In this document: piece by piece, positions 45,815 through 56,675 of the stretch
Layout: each line of letters starts with the position of its first letter
How positions within the stretch are numbered: position 1 is the first letter of the stretch
Source of the DNA: Marinomonas polaris DSM 16579
Lineage (GTDB): Bacteria > Pseudomonadota > Gammaproteobacteria > Pseudomonadales > Marinomonadaceae
Reading direction: 5' to 3'
Assembly (NCBI RefSeq): GCF_900129155.1
Contig: NZ_FQVF01000012.1
Location: forward strand, 62,001-126,000
DNA: 64,000 bases
The notes under the pieces: generated by a model
What the model saw: only the letters and a program-made list of their open reading frames with translations
What the model was told of the DNA's origin: nothing
The model's database searches: none
Made by a program: the position numbers and the translations under genes

Positions 45815-47806
45815 TTGAACGATATGCTGAAAAATATACTGTTGTGGTTGGTTATAGCTGCTGTACTACTAACTGTGTTTAATAACTTTAATACGACATC
45901 TGACACAAATCGAATTTCTTATTCCGAGTTTGTGAAAGAAGTCCAAGATGGCCGTATAGCGAAAGTAGTTGTTGATGGTTATACCATTAGCGGCAGCCGA
46001 ACTAGTGGTGACACCTTTGATACTGTGCGTCCTGCGGCAGCTGATCCAAAAATAATGGATGATTTGCTTAGCAATAATGTGGTTGTTGAAGGGCGTATGC
46101 CTGAACAGCAAAGTATTTGGACTCAACTATTAGTTGCCAGTTTTCCTATTCTTCTTATTCTTGCCATCTTCATGTTTTTCATGCGCCAAATGCAAGGCGG
46201 TGGTGGTGGCAAGGGCGGTCCAATGTCTTTTGGTAAATCCAAAGCACGCCTTTTGCCTGAAGATCAGATTAAAACAACGTTTGCAGATGTTGCTGGTTGT
46301 GACGAAGCAAAAGAAGACACCTCAGAATTGGTGGATTTTCTTCGCGAGCCGAGTAAGTTTCAGCGCCTTGGTGGTAAAATACCTCGTGGTATCTTAATGT
46401 GTGGGCCTCCAGGTACAGGTAAAACTTTGTTGGCTAAAGCAATTGCTGGCGAAGCAAAAGTGCCGTTCTTTACTATTTCTGGTTCTGACTTCGTTGAAAT
46501 GTTTGTTGGTGTTGGTGCGTCTCGTGTCCGTGACATGTTTGAGCAAGCGAAAAAACATGCGCCATGTATCATCTTTATCGATGAGATTGATGCTGTTGGT
46601 CGTAATCGTGGTTCCGGTATGGGCGGTGGTAACGATGAGCGTGAGCAGACATTGAACCAACTGTTGGTTGAAATGGATGGTTTCGAGGGTAACGAAGGTA
46701 TTATTGTTATTGCTGCGACAAACCGTCCGGACGTATTAGATCCAGCTTTGCTTCGTCCTGGTCGTTTTGACCGTCAAGTACAAGTAGGCTTACCTGATAT
46801 TCGTGGTCGTGAACAAATTCTAAAAGTGCATTTGCGTAAAGTGCCTTGTGATGATGACGTAGAACCAAAGAACATTGCCCGTGGTACGCCTGGTTTCTCT
46901 GGTGCTGATTTGGCTAACCTAGTTAATGAAGCGGCATTGTTTGCTGCTCGTTCTAATCGTCGATTGGTAAATATGGAGCAGCTTGAGCTAGCAAAAGATA
47001 AAATCCTCATGGGTGCTGAACGTAAAACCATGGTGATGAGTGATAAAGAAAAGCTTAATACTGCCTACCATGAAGCTGGCCATACTATTATTGGTTATTT
47101 AATGCCTGAGCATGATCCAGTTTATAAGGTATCTATTATTCCTCGTGGTCGTGCACTAGGTGTCACTATGTATTTACCTGAAGAAGATAAATACAGTATT
47201 AGTAAGCGTGGTCTTGAAAGTCAGGTGTGTAGTTTGTATGGCGGTCGTATTGCTGAAGAAATGATTCATGGCTTTGATGGTGTTTCGACCGGTGCCTCAA
47301 ATGATATTGAGCGCGCAACAAGTATTGCTCGTAACATGGTAACTAAATGGGGTTTGTCTGAAAAACTTGGTCCATTCGCCTATGAAGAAGATGATAATAA
47401 TGGTGGCTATATTTCTGGGCCAACTGGAAGTAAGGCAAACTATTTCTCGCCTGAAACTGGCAAGATTATAGATGCTGAGGTTCAAGATATTATTAGTCGT
47501 TGTTATTCAAAAGCGACAACGATATTGGTTGAAAATCGTCCTAAGCTAGATGTTATGGCGGAAGCATTGATGCAGTATGAGACAATTGATGCTAAGCAAA
47601 TCAAAGAGATTATGGACGGTAAAAAGCCATCTCCTCCTGAAGGTTGGTCTGATCCTAGTGCTAACACTCCTAAAGGTGATGATGCAGATAAAGTGAATGA
47701 CGAAGTTGTTGCTTCATCTGGTGATGGTTCTTCTGAAAGTGAGGCAGAGTCAGATGATCTTGACTCTACTTCTGGTCAAGCTTCACCTAAACCAGCAGGT
47801 GAATAA
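45815..47806 (+). CDS. ftsH: ATP-dependent zinc metalloprotease FtsH
   Basis: About 663 residues from TTG 45815, with AAGAGG seven bases upstream; GTG 45809 and ATG 45824 are alternatives. Two N-terminal membrane helices (about 7-25 and 103-123) flank a periplasmic domain. The AAA+ domain has Walker A GPPGTGKT, Walker [12 protein letters not shown] and the second region of homology [22 protein letters not shown]. The zinc site is HEAGH. FtsH degrades membrane and regulatory proteins such as LpxC and sigma-32. The C-terminal 45 residues are acidic and low complexity. It is followed by folP. Confidence 0.97.
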   Translation: MNDMLKNILLWLVIAAVLLTVFNNFNTTSDTNRISYSEFVKEVQDGRIAKVVVDGYTISGSRTSGDTFDTVRPAAADPKIMDDLLSNNVVVEGRMPEQQSIWTQLLVASFPILLILAIFMFFMRQMQGGGGGKGGPMSFGKSKARLLPEDQIKTTFADVAGCDEAKEDTSELVDFLREPSKFQRLGGKIPRGILMCGPPGTGKTLLAKAIAGEAKVPFFTISGSDFVEMFVGVGASRVRDMFEQAKKHAPCIIFIDEIDAVGRNRGSGMGGGNDEREQTLNQLLVEMDGFEGNEGIIVIAATNRPDVLDPALLRPGRFDRQVQVGLPDIRGREQILKVHLRKVPCDDDVEPKNIARGTPGFSGADLANLVNEAALFAARSNRRLVNMEQLELAKDKILMGAERKTMVMSDKEKLNTAYHEAGHTIIGYLMPEHDPVYKVSIIPRGRALGVTMYLPEEDKYSISKRGLESQVCSLYGGRIAEEMIHGFDGVSTGASNDIERATSIARNMVTKWGLSEKLGPFAYEEDDNNGGYISGPTGSKANYFSPETGKIIDAEVQDIISRCYSKATTILVENRPKLDVMAEALMQYETIDAKQIKEIMDGKKPSPPEGWSDPSANTPKGDDADKVNDEVVASSGDGSSESEAESDDLDSTSGQASPKPAGE

Positions 47807-47840
47807 CGTCGAACTGTTAATTTTTTGATATGGTTTTTTC

Positions 47841-48674
47841 ATGTCGTTAATGCCTTTTGGGGACAAGTCGCTAGACTTGTCCCTTCCTCATGTAATGGGG
47901 ATACTAAATATTACTCCTGACTCGTTTTCGGATGGTGGTGCTTTTAATTCATTAGATGCTGCTTTGCGTCAGGCTGAAAAGATGATTAAAGAGGGTGCTA
48001 GCATTATAGATGTTGGTGGTGAGTCGACTCGCCCTGGTGCCGCGCCTGTTTCTATTCAGCAAGAACTGGATCGTGTGTTGCCTATTGTTGAAGCAATAAA
48101 AAAACGCTTCGATATCGTTGTGTCTGTAGATACTAGTACAACGGAGGTAATTCATGGGGCTGCTCTTTTAGGGATGGGGTTTATAAATGATGTTAGGGCG
48201 CTTGAGCGTGATGGTGCTTTGCAGGCCGCTGCCGAAACTGATTTGCCTATTTGTTTGATGCATATGAAAGGTGTGCCGCAAACAATGCAGGATCGACCTG
48301 ATTATGTATCGGTGGTTGATGACGTTTTGAGTTATTTGATGTCTAGGGTTGTTGAGTGTGAGTCGGTTGGTATTTCTCGGTCTCGCCTTATTTTGGACCC
48401 AGGTATTGGGTTTGGGAAAACGCTGGCGCATAATTTATCGCTGCTGAAGCATACTGAAGTGTTTAAAGGTCTGGGGTTTGAAGTTCTTGTCGGTCTTTCG
48501 AGAAAGACTATGATAGGAGAAGCTTTAGGTTTGCCGGTTGAAGAGCGCTTATATGGCACTATGGGAGCAAATGCTTCTGCTTATTTGAAGGGTGCTCGTA
48601 TTTTTAGAGTTCATGATGTTAGGCCGCATGTTGAAATGTTGGCGTTAATGTCTCGTATTGAGAGAGAGATTTAA
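47841..48674 (+). CDS. folP: Dihydropteroate synthase
   Basis: A 277-residue TIM-barrel enzyme of folate synthesis. It has [15 protein letters not shown] near the N-terminus, [12 protein letters not shown] for pterin binding and [18 protein letters not shown]. It condenses pterin pyrophosphate with p-aminobenzoate and is the sulfonamide target. The stop overlaps the glmM start (TAATG). Confidence 0.97.
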   Translation: MSLMPFGDKSLDLSLPHVMGILNITPDSFSDGGAFNSLDAALRQAEKMIKEGASIIDVGGESTRPGAAPVSIQQELDRVLPIVEAIKKRFDIVVSVDTSTTEVIHGAALLGMGFINDVRALERDGALQAAAETDLPICLMHMKGVPQTMQDRPDYVSVVDDVLSYLMSRVVECESVGISRSRLILDPGIGFGKTLAHNLSLLKHTEVFKGLGFEVLVGLSRKTMIGEALGLPVEERLYGTMGANASAYLKGARIFRVHDVRPHVEMLALMSRIEREI

Positions 48675-50020
48675 TGCGTAAGTATTTTGGTACAGATGGA
48701 ATTCGTGGGAAAGTCGGTACGACGCCAATTACGCCAGAGTTTATGCTTAAGCTTGGTTGGGCGGCTGGCCAAGTTTTTAAGGAAAATGATAAGAAGATTC
48801 TGATAGGTAAAGATACTCGTATTTCTGGTTACATGTTTGAGTCTGCGCTTGAGTCTGGCATTGTTGCGGCCGGTGCGGATGTGCGTTTAGTTGGCCCTAT
48901 GCCAACGCCTGCGATTGCTTATTTGACTCGAACATTCCGTGCGAGTGCTGGCATTGTTATTAGTGCGTCTCATAATCCTTATACTGACAATGGTATTAAG
49001 TTTTTTTCTGCCGAAGGTGGAAAGATTTCTGATGAGATAGAAGAGCGCATTGAGTATTTTCTTGAGCAGCCAATGGTAGTGGTTGAATCTAGTCTTATCG
49101 GGCGTGCAAAGCGTATTGATGATGCTGCAGGGCGTTACATTGAATATTGTAAGGGTACGTTCCCTATTGGTTTGCAGTTAAGCGGTCTTAAAATCGTTGT
49201 CGATTGTGCTGATGGTGCTACCTATCACGTTGCTCCTCGTGTGTTTTCCGAGCTGGGTGCGGAAGTTATATCGATTGGTGTTAATCCTGATGGATTGAAT
49301 ATCAATGAGTTTAGTGGTGCGACTAAGCCAGAGTTGTTACGTAAAAATGTTTTAGCTGAAGAAGCTGATCTTGGTATCGCGCTAGATGGTGATGGTGACC
49401 GCTTGATATTAGTTGATCGTCACGGTGTGGTGCGCGATGGTGATGATATTCTGTATATTATCGCTAATCATCTTATGCGTACTGGGCGTTTTAGTGGTGG
49501 TGTTGTTGGTACTCTGATGAGTAACTTCGGCTTGGAATTGGCTTTCTCTGAAACGGGTATTGGCTTTAGTCGCGCTGCGGTTGGAGATAGGTACGTCAAT
49601 GAAAAATTGATGCAGCATGGTTGGGTGTTGGGTGGTGAGCCATCTGGGCATATCGTATGTCGCTCAATTACTACGACAGGCGATGGTATCATTGCTGCGC
49701 TTCAGGTGCTTCGTGCCATGGTTGAAGAGGGTAAGGCGCTTGATGAGCTCTTGGTTGGCTTGGTTAAATTTCCTCAAAAGTTGAAAAATATTCGTGTGGC
49801 CAAGCGTTTTATTCCAAATGAAGAGCCAGCTTTGCAGAAGGCAATTGCTGTAGCAAATGAGCGTTTGAACGGCTTGGGCCGTGTATTGCTTCGGGCTTCT
49901 GGTACTGAACCTTTGATTCGAGTTATGGTCGAGGGTCGAGATAATGACACTGTAGATGAGCTTGTTGATTATTTAGTTGAAGAAGTTAATTCTGTAGTTT
50001 CCGCTAAAGCAAATACATAA
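48674..50020 (+). CDS. glmM: Phosphoglucosamine mutase
   Basis: A 448-residue alpha-D-phosphohexomutase that converts glucosamine-6-phosphate to the 1-phosphate for peptidoglycan and LPS. The phosphoserine loop is [19 protein letters not shown], the metal loop [13 protein letters not shown], the sugar loop GGEPSGHI and the phosphate-binding loop [15 protein letters not shown]. It overlaps folP, as in many gammaproteobacteria. Confidence 0.97.
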   Translation: MRKYFGTDGIRGKVGTTPITPEFMLKLGWAAGQVFKENDKKILIGKDTRISGYMFESALESGIVAAGADVRLVGPMPTPAIAYLTRTFRASAGIVISASHNPYTDNGIKFFSAEGGKISDEIEERIEYFLEQPMVVVESSLIGRAKRIDDAAGRYIEYCKGTFPIGLQLSGLKIVVDCADGATYHVAPRVFSELGAEVISIGVNPDGLNINEFSGATKPELLRKNVLAEEADLGIALDGDGDRLILVDRHGVVRDGDDILYIIANHLMRTGRFSGGVVGTLMSNFGLELAFSETGIGFSRAAVGDRYVNEKLMQHGWVLGGEPSGHIVCRSITTTGDGIIAALQVLRAMVEEGKALDELLVGLVKFPQKLKNIRVAKRFIPNEEPALQKAIAVANERLNGLGRVLLRASGTEPLIRVMVEGRDNDTVDELVDYLVEEVNSVVSAKANT

Positions 50021-50064
50021 AATGAATTTTATGTATTGAATAACAATAAATACTTGAAACCAAA

Positions 50065-50088
50065 GCGCCCATTCCATAGAATGGGCGC
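50065..50088. repeat. Hairpin between glmM and tpiA
   Basis: A perfect 10-base stem GCGCCCATTC / GAATGGGCGC with loop CATA. No T-run follows on the plus strand, so it may protect the upstream RNA end or be a weak terminator. Confidence 0.7.
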
Positions 50089-50109
50089 CTCGAATTTAGG
50101 GGTTAGGAT

Positions 50110-50859
50110 ATGATTCGTCAGAAAATAGTAGCTGGTAACTGGAAAATGAATGGCTCGAAAGAGTCTATTGTTTCACTGATTAACGGTTTGCTTGAGATGG
50201 ATGGTTCTAGCTCTGAAGTGGTTGTTGCTCCATCTTTTCCCTATTTGTCGCAAGTTGATGAATTGATATCTGCTAGTAGTATAGTTTTAGCTGCGCAGAA
50301 TGTTAGTCAAGAAGTGAAAGGTGCCTTTACAGGTGAAGTATCTACTTCTATGTTGGGCGACTTTGGGGTTAAGTATGTGTTGCTTGGTCATTCAGAGAGG
50401 CGTTCTCTTTATGGTGAAACAAATGAGCTTATAGCTTCTAAAGTAAAAGCAGTTTTAGATTTTGGTTTGACTCCAATGTTATGTATCGGTGAAACATTGG
50501 CTGAGCGAGAGTCAGGCAAGACGCTAGAAGTATGTGAACAGCAACTTCAGGCTGTTGTTGATGTTGTTGGTATCGCTTCATTTGAGCAGATGGTTATTGC
50601 TTATGAGCCGGTATGGGCAATAGGGACAGGTTTGTCCGCAAGTGCAGAACAAGCACAAGATGTTCATAAATCTATTCGGGCCTTTTTGGCCAAAACATCG
50701 GAATCTGTTTCTCAGAAAGTGCAGATTCTATATGGTGGAAGTGTTAAGGCATCAACCAGCTCGGCTTTGTTTCAAATGCCTGATGTAGATGGTGCTCTTG
50801 TTGGTGGTGCATCTCTTGATGCAAAAGAATTTATCGCGATTGTAAAAACAGCAGGTTAA
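50110..50859 (+). CDS. tpiA: Triosephosphate isomerase
   Basis: A 249-residue TIM barrel. The substrate-binding N/K pair is in AGNWKMNGS (8-16), the catalytic His in LLGHSERR, the catalytic Glu in AYEPVWAIGTG and the phosphate-binding loop in YGGSVKA. It interconverts dihydroxyacetone phosphate and glyceraldehyde-3-phosphate. secG begins 3 bases after its stop. Confidence 0.98.
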   Translation: MIRQKIVAGNWKMNGSKESIVSLINGLLEMDGSSSEVVVAPSFPYLSQVDELISASSIVLAAQNVSQEVKGAFTGEVSTSMLGDFGVKYVLLGHSERRSLYGETNELIASKVKAVLDFGLTPMLCIGETLAERESGKTLEVCEQQLQAVVDVVGIASFEQMVIAYEPVWAIGTGLSASAEQAQDVHKSIRAFLAKTSESVSQKVQILYGGSVKASTSSALFQMPDVDGALVGGASLDAKEFIAIVKTAG

Positions 50860-50862
50860 TTG

Positions 50863-51216
50863 ATGGAAGCACTAATTTTAGTTTTGCATGTACTGGCGGC
50901 GGTAGTTATTATCGCGTTGGTTTTGTTGCAGCAAGGCAAAGGTGCGGACGCTGGCGCCTCTTTTGGTGGTGGTGCGTCCCAGACAGTATTTGGGAGTCAA
51001 GGTGGTGGTAGTTTCTTTGGGAAAATGACCGCAGTGTTTGCATTGATTTTCTTTTTGACTAGTTTTGGTCTGGCTTTTTTTGCCAGTGAACAAGCAAAAA
51101 GTGTTTCAGGTGCGCTTGATTTTGTTCCTTCAGCTCCTCAAGTTGAAGAAACTATAGGTTTACCAGAGTTAGGTGATAAGAAAAAAACATCATCTGATCT
51201 ACCTGTAACTGAGTAA
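50863..51216 (+). CDS. secG: Preprotein translocase subunit SecG
   Basis: A 117-residue membrane protein with two helices (about 3-22 and 53-72) and the conserved VLLQQGKGADAGASFGGGASQTVFGSQG between them. It is an auxiliary subunit of the SecYEG channel. ATG 50863 is preferred; a TTG three bases earlier lies in frame but adds nothing. The tail is polar and longer than the core. Confidence 0.95.
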   Translation: MEALILVLHVLAAVVIIALVLLQQGKGADAGASFGGGASQTVFGSQGGGSFFGKMTAVFALIFFLTSFGLAFFASEQAKSVSGALDFVPSAPQVEETIGLPELGDKKKTSSDLPVTE

Positions 51217-51267
51217 TATTTAGTTATACTGGTTTTGAAAGTGTTTGTGTTAGCTGTGTAGTGCTTT

Positions 51268-51353
51268 GCGGATGTGGCGGAATTGGTAGACGCGCCACCT
51301 TGAGGGGGTGGTGAGCTATGCTCGTGGGGGTTCGAGTCCCCCCATCCGCACCA
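51268..51353 (+). tRNA. tRNA-Leu (anticodon GAG)
   Basis: An 86-base type II tRNA including encoded CCA. The acceptor stem GCGGATG pairs with CATCCGC. The anticodon stem CCACC/GGTGG encloses loop TTGAGGG, giving anticodon GAG. A long variable arm (TGAGC/GCTCG) and a T arm with GGTTCGAGTCC are present. The position between secG and rimP is conserved in gammaproteobacteria. Confidence 0.96.
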
Positions 51354-51569
51354 ATCTTGAATTGATGTCGTATTTTGTGTATGATGTCGGAATATTGATG
51401 CAGAGCAATCTGGTTTGTCGAGATTTGAGTTTCTTTTTTAAAAGATATTCTTCTCATGGTTTTCCTAGTTTAGGTATCCGCACCAGTTTGTTCTTAGTGT
51501 TTAGTGTCAGGATTGACGACCTTCTTTATGAAGGATGCTCTCTCAGTTTTATTTGAGCAGAGTGCTGAG

Positions 51570-51590
51570 AACCCCTATATGGGGTTTTTT
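51570..51590 (+). terminator. Terminator after the tRNA-Leu transcript
   Basis: AACCCC-TATAT-GGGGTTTTTT: a six-base stem when the AA/TT pairs are counted, followed by T residues. Confidence 0.8.
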
Positions 51591-51621
51591 GTTATCTGTA
51601 CTGTTACTGTTTATAAATGAA

Positions 51622-51644
51622 AATGGGCCTTGAGCCCGTTTTTT
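51622..51644 (+). terminator. Second terminator or attenuator just before rimP
   Basis: AATGGGC-CTTGA-GCCCGTT followed by a T-run, ending 40 bases before the rimP start. It may control read-through into the rimP-nusA-infB operon. Confidence 0.65.
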
Positions 51645-51683
51645 GTTTCTGCGTTTTACAAAATTGGTTTTCGGAGAAAACGA

Positions 51684-52145
51684 TTGTCAGCAAAATATAC
51701 GATTTTAGAAGAACTTATTCGACCAGTCGTTGAAGGTTTAGGGTTTGAGTTTTGGGGGATGGAATATTTATCTTTAGGTAAAGATTCTGTGCTTCGTATT
51801 TATATCGAAACGGATGCTGAAAAAGGGATTGACGTAGAAGATTGCGCCCGAGTTAGCCGTCAAGTTAGTTCTATTCTAGATGTTGAAGACCCAATTACTG
51901 GGGAGTACAACCTAGAGGTATCGTCACCAGGTTTAGATCGGCCTTTATTCAGTTTGGCTCAATATCAGGCTTATATCGGTTCTATTGTTTCTTTGCGCTT
52001 GCGTGTGCCTTTTGATGGGCGACGTAAGTTTAAAGGGCAACTAATGGGGATCGAAAGCGAAGATATTGTTATTCGCGTAGATCAAGAAGAATACTTATTG
52101 CCTATCGATTTGATCGATAAAGCAAATGTTGTTCCACAATTTTAA
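51684..52145 (+). CDS. rimP: Ribosome maturation factor RimP
   Basis: About 153 residues from TTG 51684 ([29 protein letters not shown]), with GGAG seven bases upstream; the longer frame to 51630 lacks family support. It has the [15 protein letters not shown] motif. RimP assists 30S assembly. It is first in the rimP-nusA-infB-rbfA-truB block. Confidence 0.94.
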   Translation: MSAKYTILEELIRPVVEGLGFEFWGMEYLSLGKDSVLRIYIETDAEKGIDVEDCARVSRQVSSILDVEDPITGEYNLEVSSPGLDRPLFSLAQYQAYIGSIVSLRLRVPFDGRRKFKGQLMGIESEDIVIRVDQEEYLLPIDLIDKANVVPQF

Positions 52146-52173
52146 AAATTAACCTTGAAGAGAGGCTAAAAGG

Positions 52174-53664
52174 ATGAGCAAAGAAATTCTTTTGGTAGTG
52201 GAAGCCGTTTCCAACGAGAAAGATGTTCCGAAACAAGTTATTTTCGAAGCCGTTGAAATTGCTTTAGCTAGTGCTGCCAAACGCCGTTTTGAAGAAGACG
52301 CATTAATTCGCGTCTCTATTGATCAGCGTACAGGTGATTACAAAACTTACCGTCAATGGCATATTGTTGCAGATGAAGATTATTCCGCTCCAGCATTCGA
52401 ATTAACAATTGATGATTCTGAAGAACAAAATCTTGGTGTGCCTATTGGCGAGATTTACGAAGAAGAAGTTGAGTCTGAAGTATTTGGTCGTATTGCTGCC
52501 CAAACAGCTAAACAAGTTATCGTACAAAAGGTACGTGAAGCTGAACGCGCTAAAATGGTGGCGTTGTACACGGAAAAAGTTGGCAAGCTTGTTCATGGTC
52601 AGGTCAAAAAAGTGACTCGTGATAGCTTGATTATTGATCTTGGTGAAAACGCGGAAGCGTCATTACCAAAAGATCAATTGATCGCTCGTGAAAGTTTCAG
52701 AATGAATGACCGTATCCGTGCATTGTTGCTTGAAATTCGCGATGACAGTCGTGGTGCGCAATTAATTCTGTCTCGTAACGCGCCAGCATTCATGATCGAG
52801 TTGTTCCGCCTTGAAGTGCCAGAAATCGCTGAAGAAGTTATCGAAATTCGTGGTGCTGCACGTGATCCTGGTTTACGTGCCAAAATTGCTGTTAAAACGA
52901 ATGACCGCCGTATTGACCCAATCGGTGCTTGTGTCGGTATGCGTGGTGCGCGAGTTCAAGCAGTCTCTAACGAGATGAATGGCGAACGTGTTGATATCGT
53001 ACTTTGGGATGATAACCCAGCTCAGCTAGTGATCAACGCAATGGCACCTGCAGAAGTGGACTCTATTGTCATTGATGAAGATGCGCATTCTATGGATGTT
53101 GCCGTCAAGAGTGATAATTTAGCACAAGCGATTGGCCGTAATGGTCAAAACGTTCGTTTAGCGTCTACTCTGACTGGTTGGTCTTTGAATGTAATGACCA
53201 GCGAAGATGCAGAAGCTAAGCAGCAAGAAGAATCGCAAAAGCTGATTGATATCTTCGTTAATGGATTAGATATCGATGATGATTTGGCGATCCAGATGGT
53301 TGATGAGGGATTCACTTCTTTAGAAGAAGTCGCTTATATCCCAATGGAAGAAATGTTAGACATCGATGGATTTGATGAAGATTTAGTAAACGAGCTACGT
53401 TCACGTGCAAAAGAAGCTTTGCTGAACCAAGCGCTTCAAGCTGAAGAGCAATTAGACGATGCCAAACCTGCTGCCGACTTATTGGCGATGGAAGGAATGG
53501 ATAACCACCTTGCTTTGGTGCTTGCTTCTATGGGTGTTGTTACTATGGAAGATTTGGCTGAACAATCAGTTGATGAATTGCTTGACGTTGAAGGTATGAC
53601 TGAAGAGGGTGCAGGTCGTCTTATCTTGACTGCTCGCGCACCTTGGTTTACTGAATCTGAATAA
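52174..53664 (+). CDS. nusA: Transcription elongation/termination factor NusA
   Basis: A 496-residue protein: N-terminal RNA polymerase-binding domain (1-125), S1 domain (about 135-200, [24 protein letters not shown]), two KH domains with [28 protein letters not shown] and [13 protein letters not shown], and two acidic C-terminal repeats (about 360-490). It controls pausing, termination and antitermination. Confidence 0.97.
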   Translation: MSKEILLVVEAVSNEKDVPKQVIFEAVEIALASAAKRRFEEDALIRVSIDQRTGDYKTYRQWHIVADEDYSAPAFELTIDDSEEQNLGVPIGEIYEEEVESEVFGRIAAQTAKQVIVQKVREAERAKMVALYTEKVGKLVHGQVKKVTRDSLIIDLGENAEASLPKDQLIARESFRMNDRIRALLLEIRDDSRGAQLILSRNAPAFMIELFRLEVPEIAEEVIEIRGAARDPGLRAKIAVKTNDRRIDPIGACVGMRGARVQAVSNEMNGERVDIVLWDDNPAQLVINAMAPAEVDSIVIDEDAHSMDVAVKSDNLAQAIGRNGQNVRLASTLTGWSLNVMTSEDAEAKQQEESQKLIDIFVNGLDIDDDLAIQMVDEGFTSLEEVAYIPMEEMLDIDGFDEDLVNELRSRAKEALLNQALQAEEQLDDAKPAADLLAMEGMDNHLALVLASMGVVTMEDLAEQSVDELLDVEGMTEEGAGRLILTARAPWFTESE

Positions 53665-53690
53665 AATCTGAGTACATAAGGGGGAACTTA

Positions 53691-56264
53691 ATGACAGTTC
53701 AAACCGTAAAGATACTATCCGAGCTGGTAAATACGCCAGTCGATAAGCTACTAGCTCAGATGAAAGACGCTGGTCTGCCTCAAACGAGTGCAAGCCAAGA
53801 AGTCTCTGAAGTTGAAAAGCAAGCACTATTGAATTATTTGAAGCGTCAACATGGTGAAGAGGGCGATAACAGCCAGCGTATTACTTTACAGCGTAAGACG
53901 ACAAGTACCTTATCTCGTGGTGATGGCGGAAAAGCTGTCAATGTTGCTGTGAAGAAAAAACGCACTTATGTTAAGCGTGATGATGTAGATGAAGAAGCTC
54001 AACAGAAAGAAGAGTTAGCGAAGCGTCTTGCAGAAGAGCAAGAACGTTTAGCACAAGAGAAAGCTCGTCTTGAGTTAGAGCGTAAGCAAGAAGAAGAGAA
54101 GGCGGCCAAAGCGAAGGCTGAAGCCGAAGAAAAAGCGCGTCAAGAAGCAACGGTGAAAAACGTCGTAGCGGATGCTGGCGCGGTCAATGAAACGGAGCAG
54201 TATGTTTCCGATATAGGAGCGGCAGAACCCGTGGAATCACCGAAGCAGCCTAAAGCGGCGAAAAAAGTGTCTCAACCAGCAATGGATAGTAAAAAATCTA
54301 CTGTTGCACCTAAAGGCAAAAAGGGTCCAGTTAGACATGACAACGACAAAGATAAAGATAAACCTCGTGGTCGCGTAAACCCAGACAACAAACGTACTTC
54401 ACGCGTTAATGTGAATGATGAAGATGAATTTACTCGTCGTGGTAAATTGGGTCGTAAGAATAAGAAGCCATCTAAACAAGAACATGGTTTCCAAAAGCCT
54501 ACGGCTAAAATGATCCATGAAGTGGCATTGCCTGAAAGTATTACAGTGGCTGATCTTGCTGAAAAAATGGCAGTGAAAGGCGCTGAAGTTATTAAGATCA
54601 TGTTTAAAATGGGCGCTATGGCGACTATTAACCAGACAATTGACCGTGATACAGCGACTTTAGTTGTTGAAGAAATGGGCCATACGGTTAAGTTTATCGA
54701 TGAAAATGCTGTCGAAAACGACATGATTGAAGCCATTGACTACCAAGGTGAAGCAATTAAACGTGCACCAGTAGTTACCGTAATGGGTCACGTTGACCAT
54801 GGTAAAACATCATTGCTTGATTACATTCGTACAACTCGTGTTGCTGCGGGTGAGTCTGGCGGTATTACCCAGCACATTGGTGCTTACCATGTTGAAACAC
54901 CACATGGCATGATCAGCTTCTTGGATACACCTGGACACGCTGCGTTTACCTCTATGCGTGCTCGTGGTGCTAAGGCGACAGACATTGTTATTCTAGTTTG
55001 TGCTGCTGATGATGGTGTAATGCCGCAAACAATCGAGGCGATCCAGCATGCACGTGCAGCTGGTGTACCAATGGTTGTTGCCATGACTAAGATCGACAAA
55101 GAAGGCGCTGATATCGATCGTGTTAAAAATGAATTGGTAGCGCAAGAAGTTGTGCCAGAAGAATGGGGTGGTGACATCCAGTTTGTTGGCGTATCTGCAA
55201 AATCTGGTGAAGGTATCGAAGCGCTTTTAGAAGCGGTTCTTCTTCAGGCTGAAGTATTAGAGTTGACGGCTGTTCCTAGCGCACCTGCTAAAGGGGTTGT
55301 TGTTGAAGCTCGCCTTGATCGTGGTCGTGGTTCTGTTGCAACTTTGCTTGTGCAAAACGGTACTTTGAAGAAAGGCGACATTGTGTTAGCCGGTCTTCAA
55401 ATGGGTCGTGTTCGTGCTTTGTTGGATGAAACTGGTAAGGCTATTGACTCTGCAGGTCCATCTATTCCAGTTGAGATTCTTGGTCTTGACGGAACGCCAG
55501 AAGCTGGTGAAGAGTTCATCGTTGTTGCTGATGAGCGTAAAGCGCGTGAAGTAGCTAACTTCCGTCAGGGTAAATACCGCGAAGTACGCTTTGCTCGTCA
55601 ACACTCTGCTAAATTGGAGAACTTGTTCTCTGAAATGGGTAAAGACGAAGTTCGTACTTTGAATGTGGTTCTAAAAGCAGACGTTCGTGGTTCTCTAGAA
55701 GCTTTGATCAAATCATTGACTGATATGAACACTGACGAAGTAAAAGTGAATGTCGTATCTAGTGGCGTTGGTGGTATCACCGAAACGGATGCTACTTTGG
55801 CTTTAGCTTCAGATGCCGTTATCTTTGGTTTCAACGTACGTGCTGATAACTCTGCTAAGCAGTTTATCGAACGTGAAAGTATTGATCTTCGTTACTACAG
55901 CGTTATCTACAACATCATTGATGATGTTAAGTCTGCTTTGTCTGGTATGTTGTCGCCAGATCTTCGTGAAGACATCAAAGGTACTGCTGAAGTGCGTGAT
56001 GTGTTCCGTTCGCCTAAGTTTGGCTTGGTTGCCGGCTGTATGGTTATCGAAGGTACGGTTTACCGTAACAAGCAGATCCGTGTATTGCGTGATGACGTTG
56101 TTATTTACGAAGGTGAACTTGAGTCTCTTCGTCGTTTCAAAGATGCTGTTAACGAAGTTAGCCGCGGTATGGAATGTGGTATCGGCGTGAAGAACTACAA
56201 TGATGTCAAAGTAGGCGATAAGATCGAGGTTTTTGAAACCGTCGAAGTAGCGCGTACGCTTTAA
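53691..56264 (+). CDS. infB: Translation initiation factor IF-2
   Basis: An 857-residue GTPase. The N-terminal IF2_N-type domain is about 1-50, then a long charged helical linker rich in Lys/Glu/Ala (about 90-280), a second IF2_N-type domain near 285, and the G domain with [18 protein letters not shown] and TKIDKEGAD. The C-terminal domains bind fMet-tRNA. It is coupled to nusA (26-base gap) and rbfA (12-base gap). Confidence 0.98.
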   Translation: MTVQTVKILSELVNTPVDKLLAQMKDAGLPQTSASQEVSEVEKQALLNYLKRQHGEEGDNSQRITLQRKTTSTLSRGDGGKAVNVAVKKKRTYVKRDDVDEEAQQKEELAKRLAEEQERLAQEKARLELERKQEEEKAAKAKAEAEEKARQEATVKNVVADAGAVNETEQYVSDIGAAEPVESPKQPKAAKKVSQPAMDSKKSTVAPKGKKGPVRHDNDKDKDKPRGRVNPDNKRTSRVNVNDEDEFTRRGKLGRKNKKPSKQEHGFQKPTAKMIHEVALPESITVADLAEKMAVKGAEVIKIMFKMGAMATINQTIDRDTATLVVEEMGHTVKFIDENAVENDMIEAIDYQGEAIKRAPVVTVMGHVDHGKTSLLDYIRTTRVAAGESGGITQHIGAYHVETPHGMISFLDTPGHAAFTSMRARGAKATDIVILVCAADDGVMPQTIEAIQHARAAGVPMVVAMTKIDKEGADIDRVKNELVAQEVVPEEWGGDIQFVGVSAKSGEGIEALLEAVLLQAEVLELTAVPSAPAKGVVVEARLDRGRGSVATLLVQNGTLKKGDIVLAGLQMGRVRALLDETGKAIDSAGPSIPVEILGLDGTPEAGEEFIVVADERKAREVANFRQGKYREVRFARQHSAKLENLFSEMGKDEVRTLNVVLKADVRGSLEALIKSLTDMNTDEVKVNVVSSGVGGITETDATLALASDAVIFGFNVRADNSAKQFIERESIDLRYYSVIYNIIDDVKSALSGMLSPDLREDIKGTAEVRDVFRSPKFGLVAGCMVIEGTVYRNKQIRVLRDDVVIYEGELESLRRFKDAVNEVSRGMECGIGVKNYNDVKVGDKIEVFETVEVARTL

Positions 56265-56276
56265 TAGGACAAGATC

Positions 56277-56666
56277 ATGGCAGGCGAATTTAGTCGTACT
56301 AGTCGGATTGGTGACCAGCTCCAAAAGGAGCTGGCGTCCTTGATCCAGTTTGAAGTAAAAGATCCTCGCTTAGGATTAGTTACTGTCAACGAAGTACGTG
56401 TAGCAAAAGATTTAGGCTATGCGGATATTTATTACACCGTACTTGGTAAAGATGACCAGCCAGAAGTATTGGCTGAGAACCAAGCTGCACTTGATAGTGC
56501 GAAAGGGTTCTTGCGTCGTCGTTTAGCACAAGAAGTAAAACTTCGTGTTATGCCGCATTTGCGTTTCCACTACGACCAGAGTGTTGTTAATGGTTCACGC
56601 ATGTCTGCTCTTATTGACGAAGCAATTCGTGATGATGAGACAAAAAACGGTAACGAAGGCGAGTAA
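56277..56666 (+). CDS. rbfA: 30S ribosome-binding factor RbfA
   Basis: A 129-residue KH-like protein: RTSRIGDQLQKELASLIQFEVKDPRLGLVTVNEVRVAKDLGYADIYYTV and the C-terminal LRVMPHLRFHYDQSV are RbfA signatures. It matures 16S rRNA in the 30S subunit. Confidence 0.96.
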   Translation: MAGEFSRTSRIGDQLQKELASLIQFEVKDPRLGLVTVNEVRVAKDLGYADIYYTVLGKDDQPEVLAENQAALDSAKGFLRRRLAQEVKLRVMPHLRFHYDQSVVNGSRMSALIDEAIRDDETKNGNEGE

Positions 56667-56675
56667 TAAGTTCGT

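Larger units (their letters stand above)
51354..51683. other. Spacer between tRNA-Leu and rimP
   Basis: A 330-base stretch with no convincing gene and no tRNA-fMet, which occupies this position in E. coli. It contains a second copy of the last ten tRNA bases (ATCCGCACCA at 51475-51484) and two terminator-like hairpins (51570-51590 and 51622-51644). Confidence 0.65.

Noticed and set aside
51440..51484. Possible degenerate tRNA ending in ATCCGCACCA
   Set aside because: No T-arm GTTCRA, no anticodon arm and no acceptor 5' strand could be found; only the ten-base tail matches.
51308..51556. Plus-strand frame starting inside tRNA-Leu
   Set aside because: It begins within the tRNA and covers the spacer; no ribosome site and no protein-like pattern.
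54000..54180. Low-complexity Lys/Glu/Ala repeat
   Set aside because: This is the normal charged helical linker of IF-2, not a separate repeat element.
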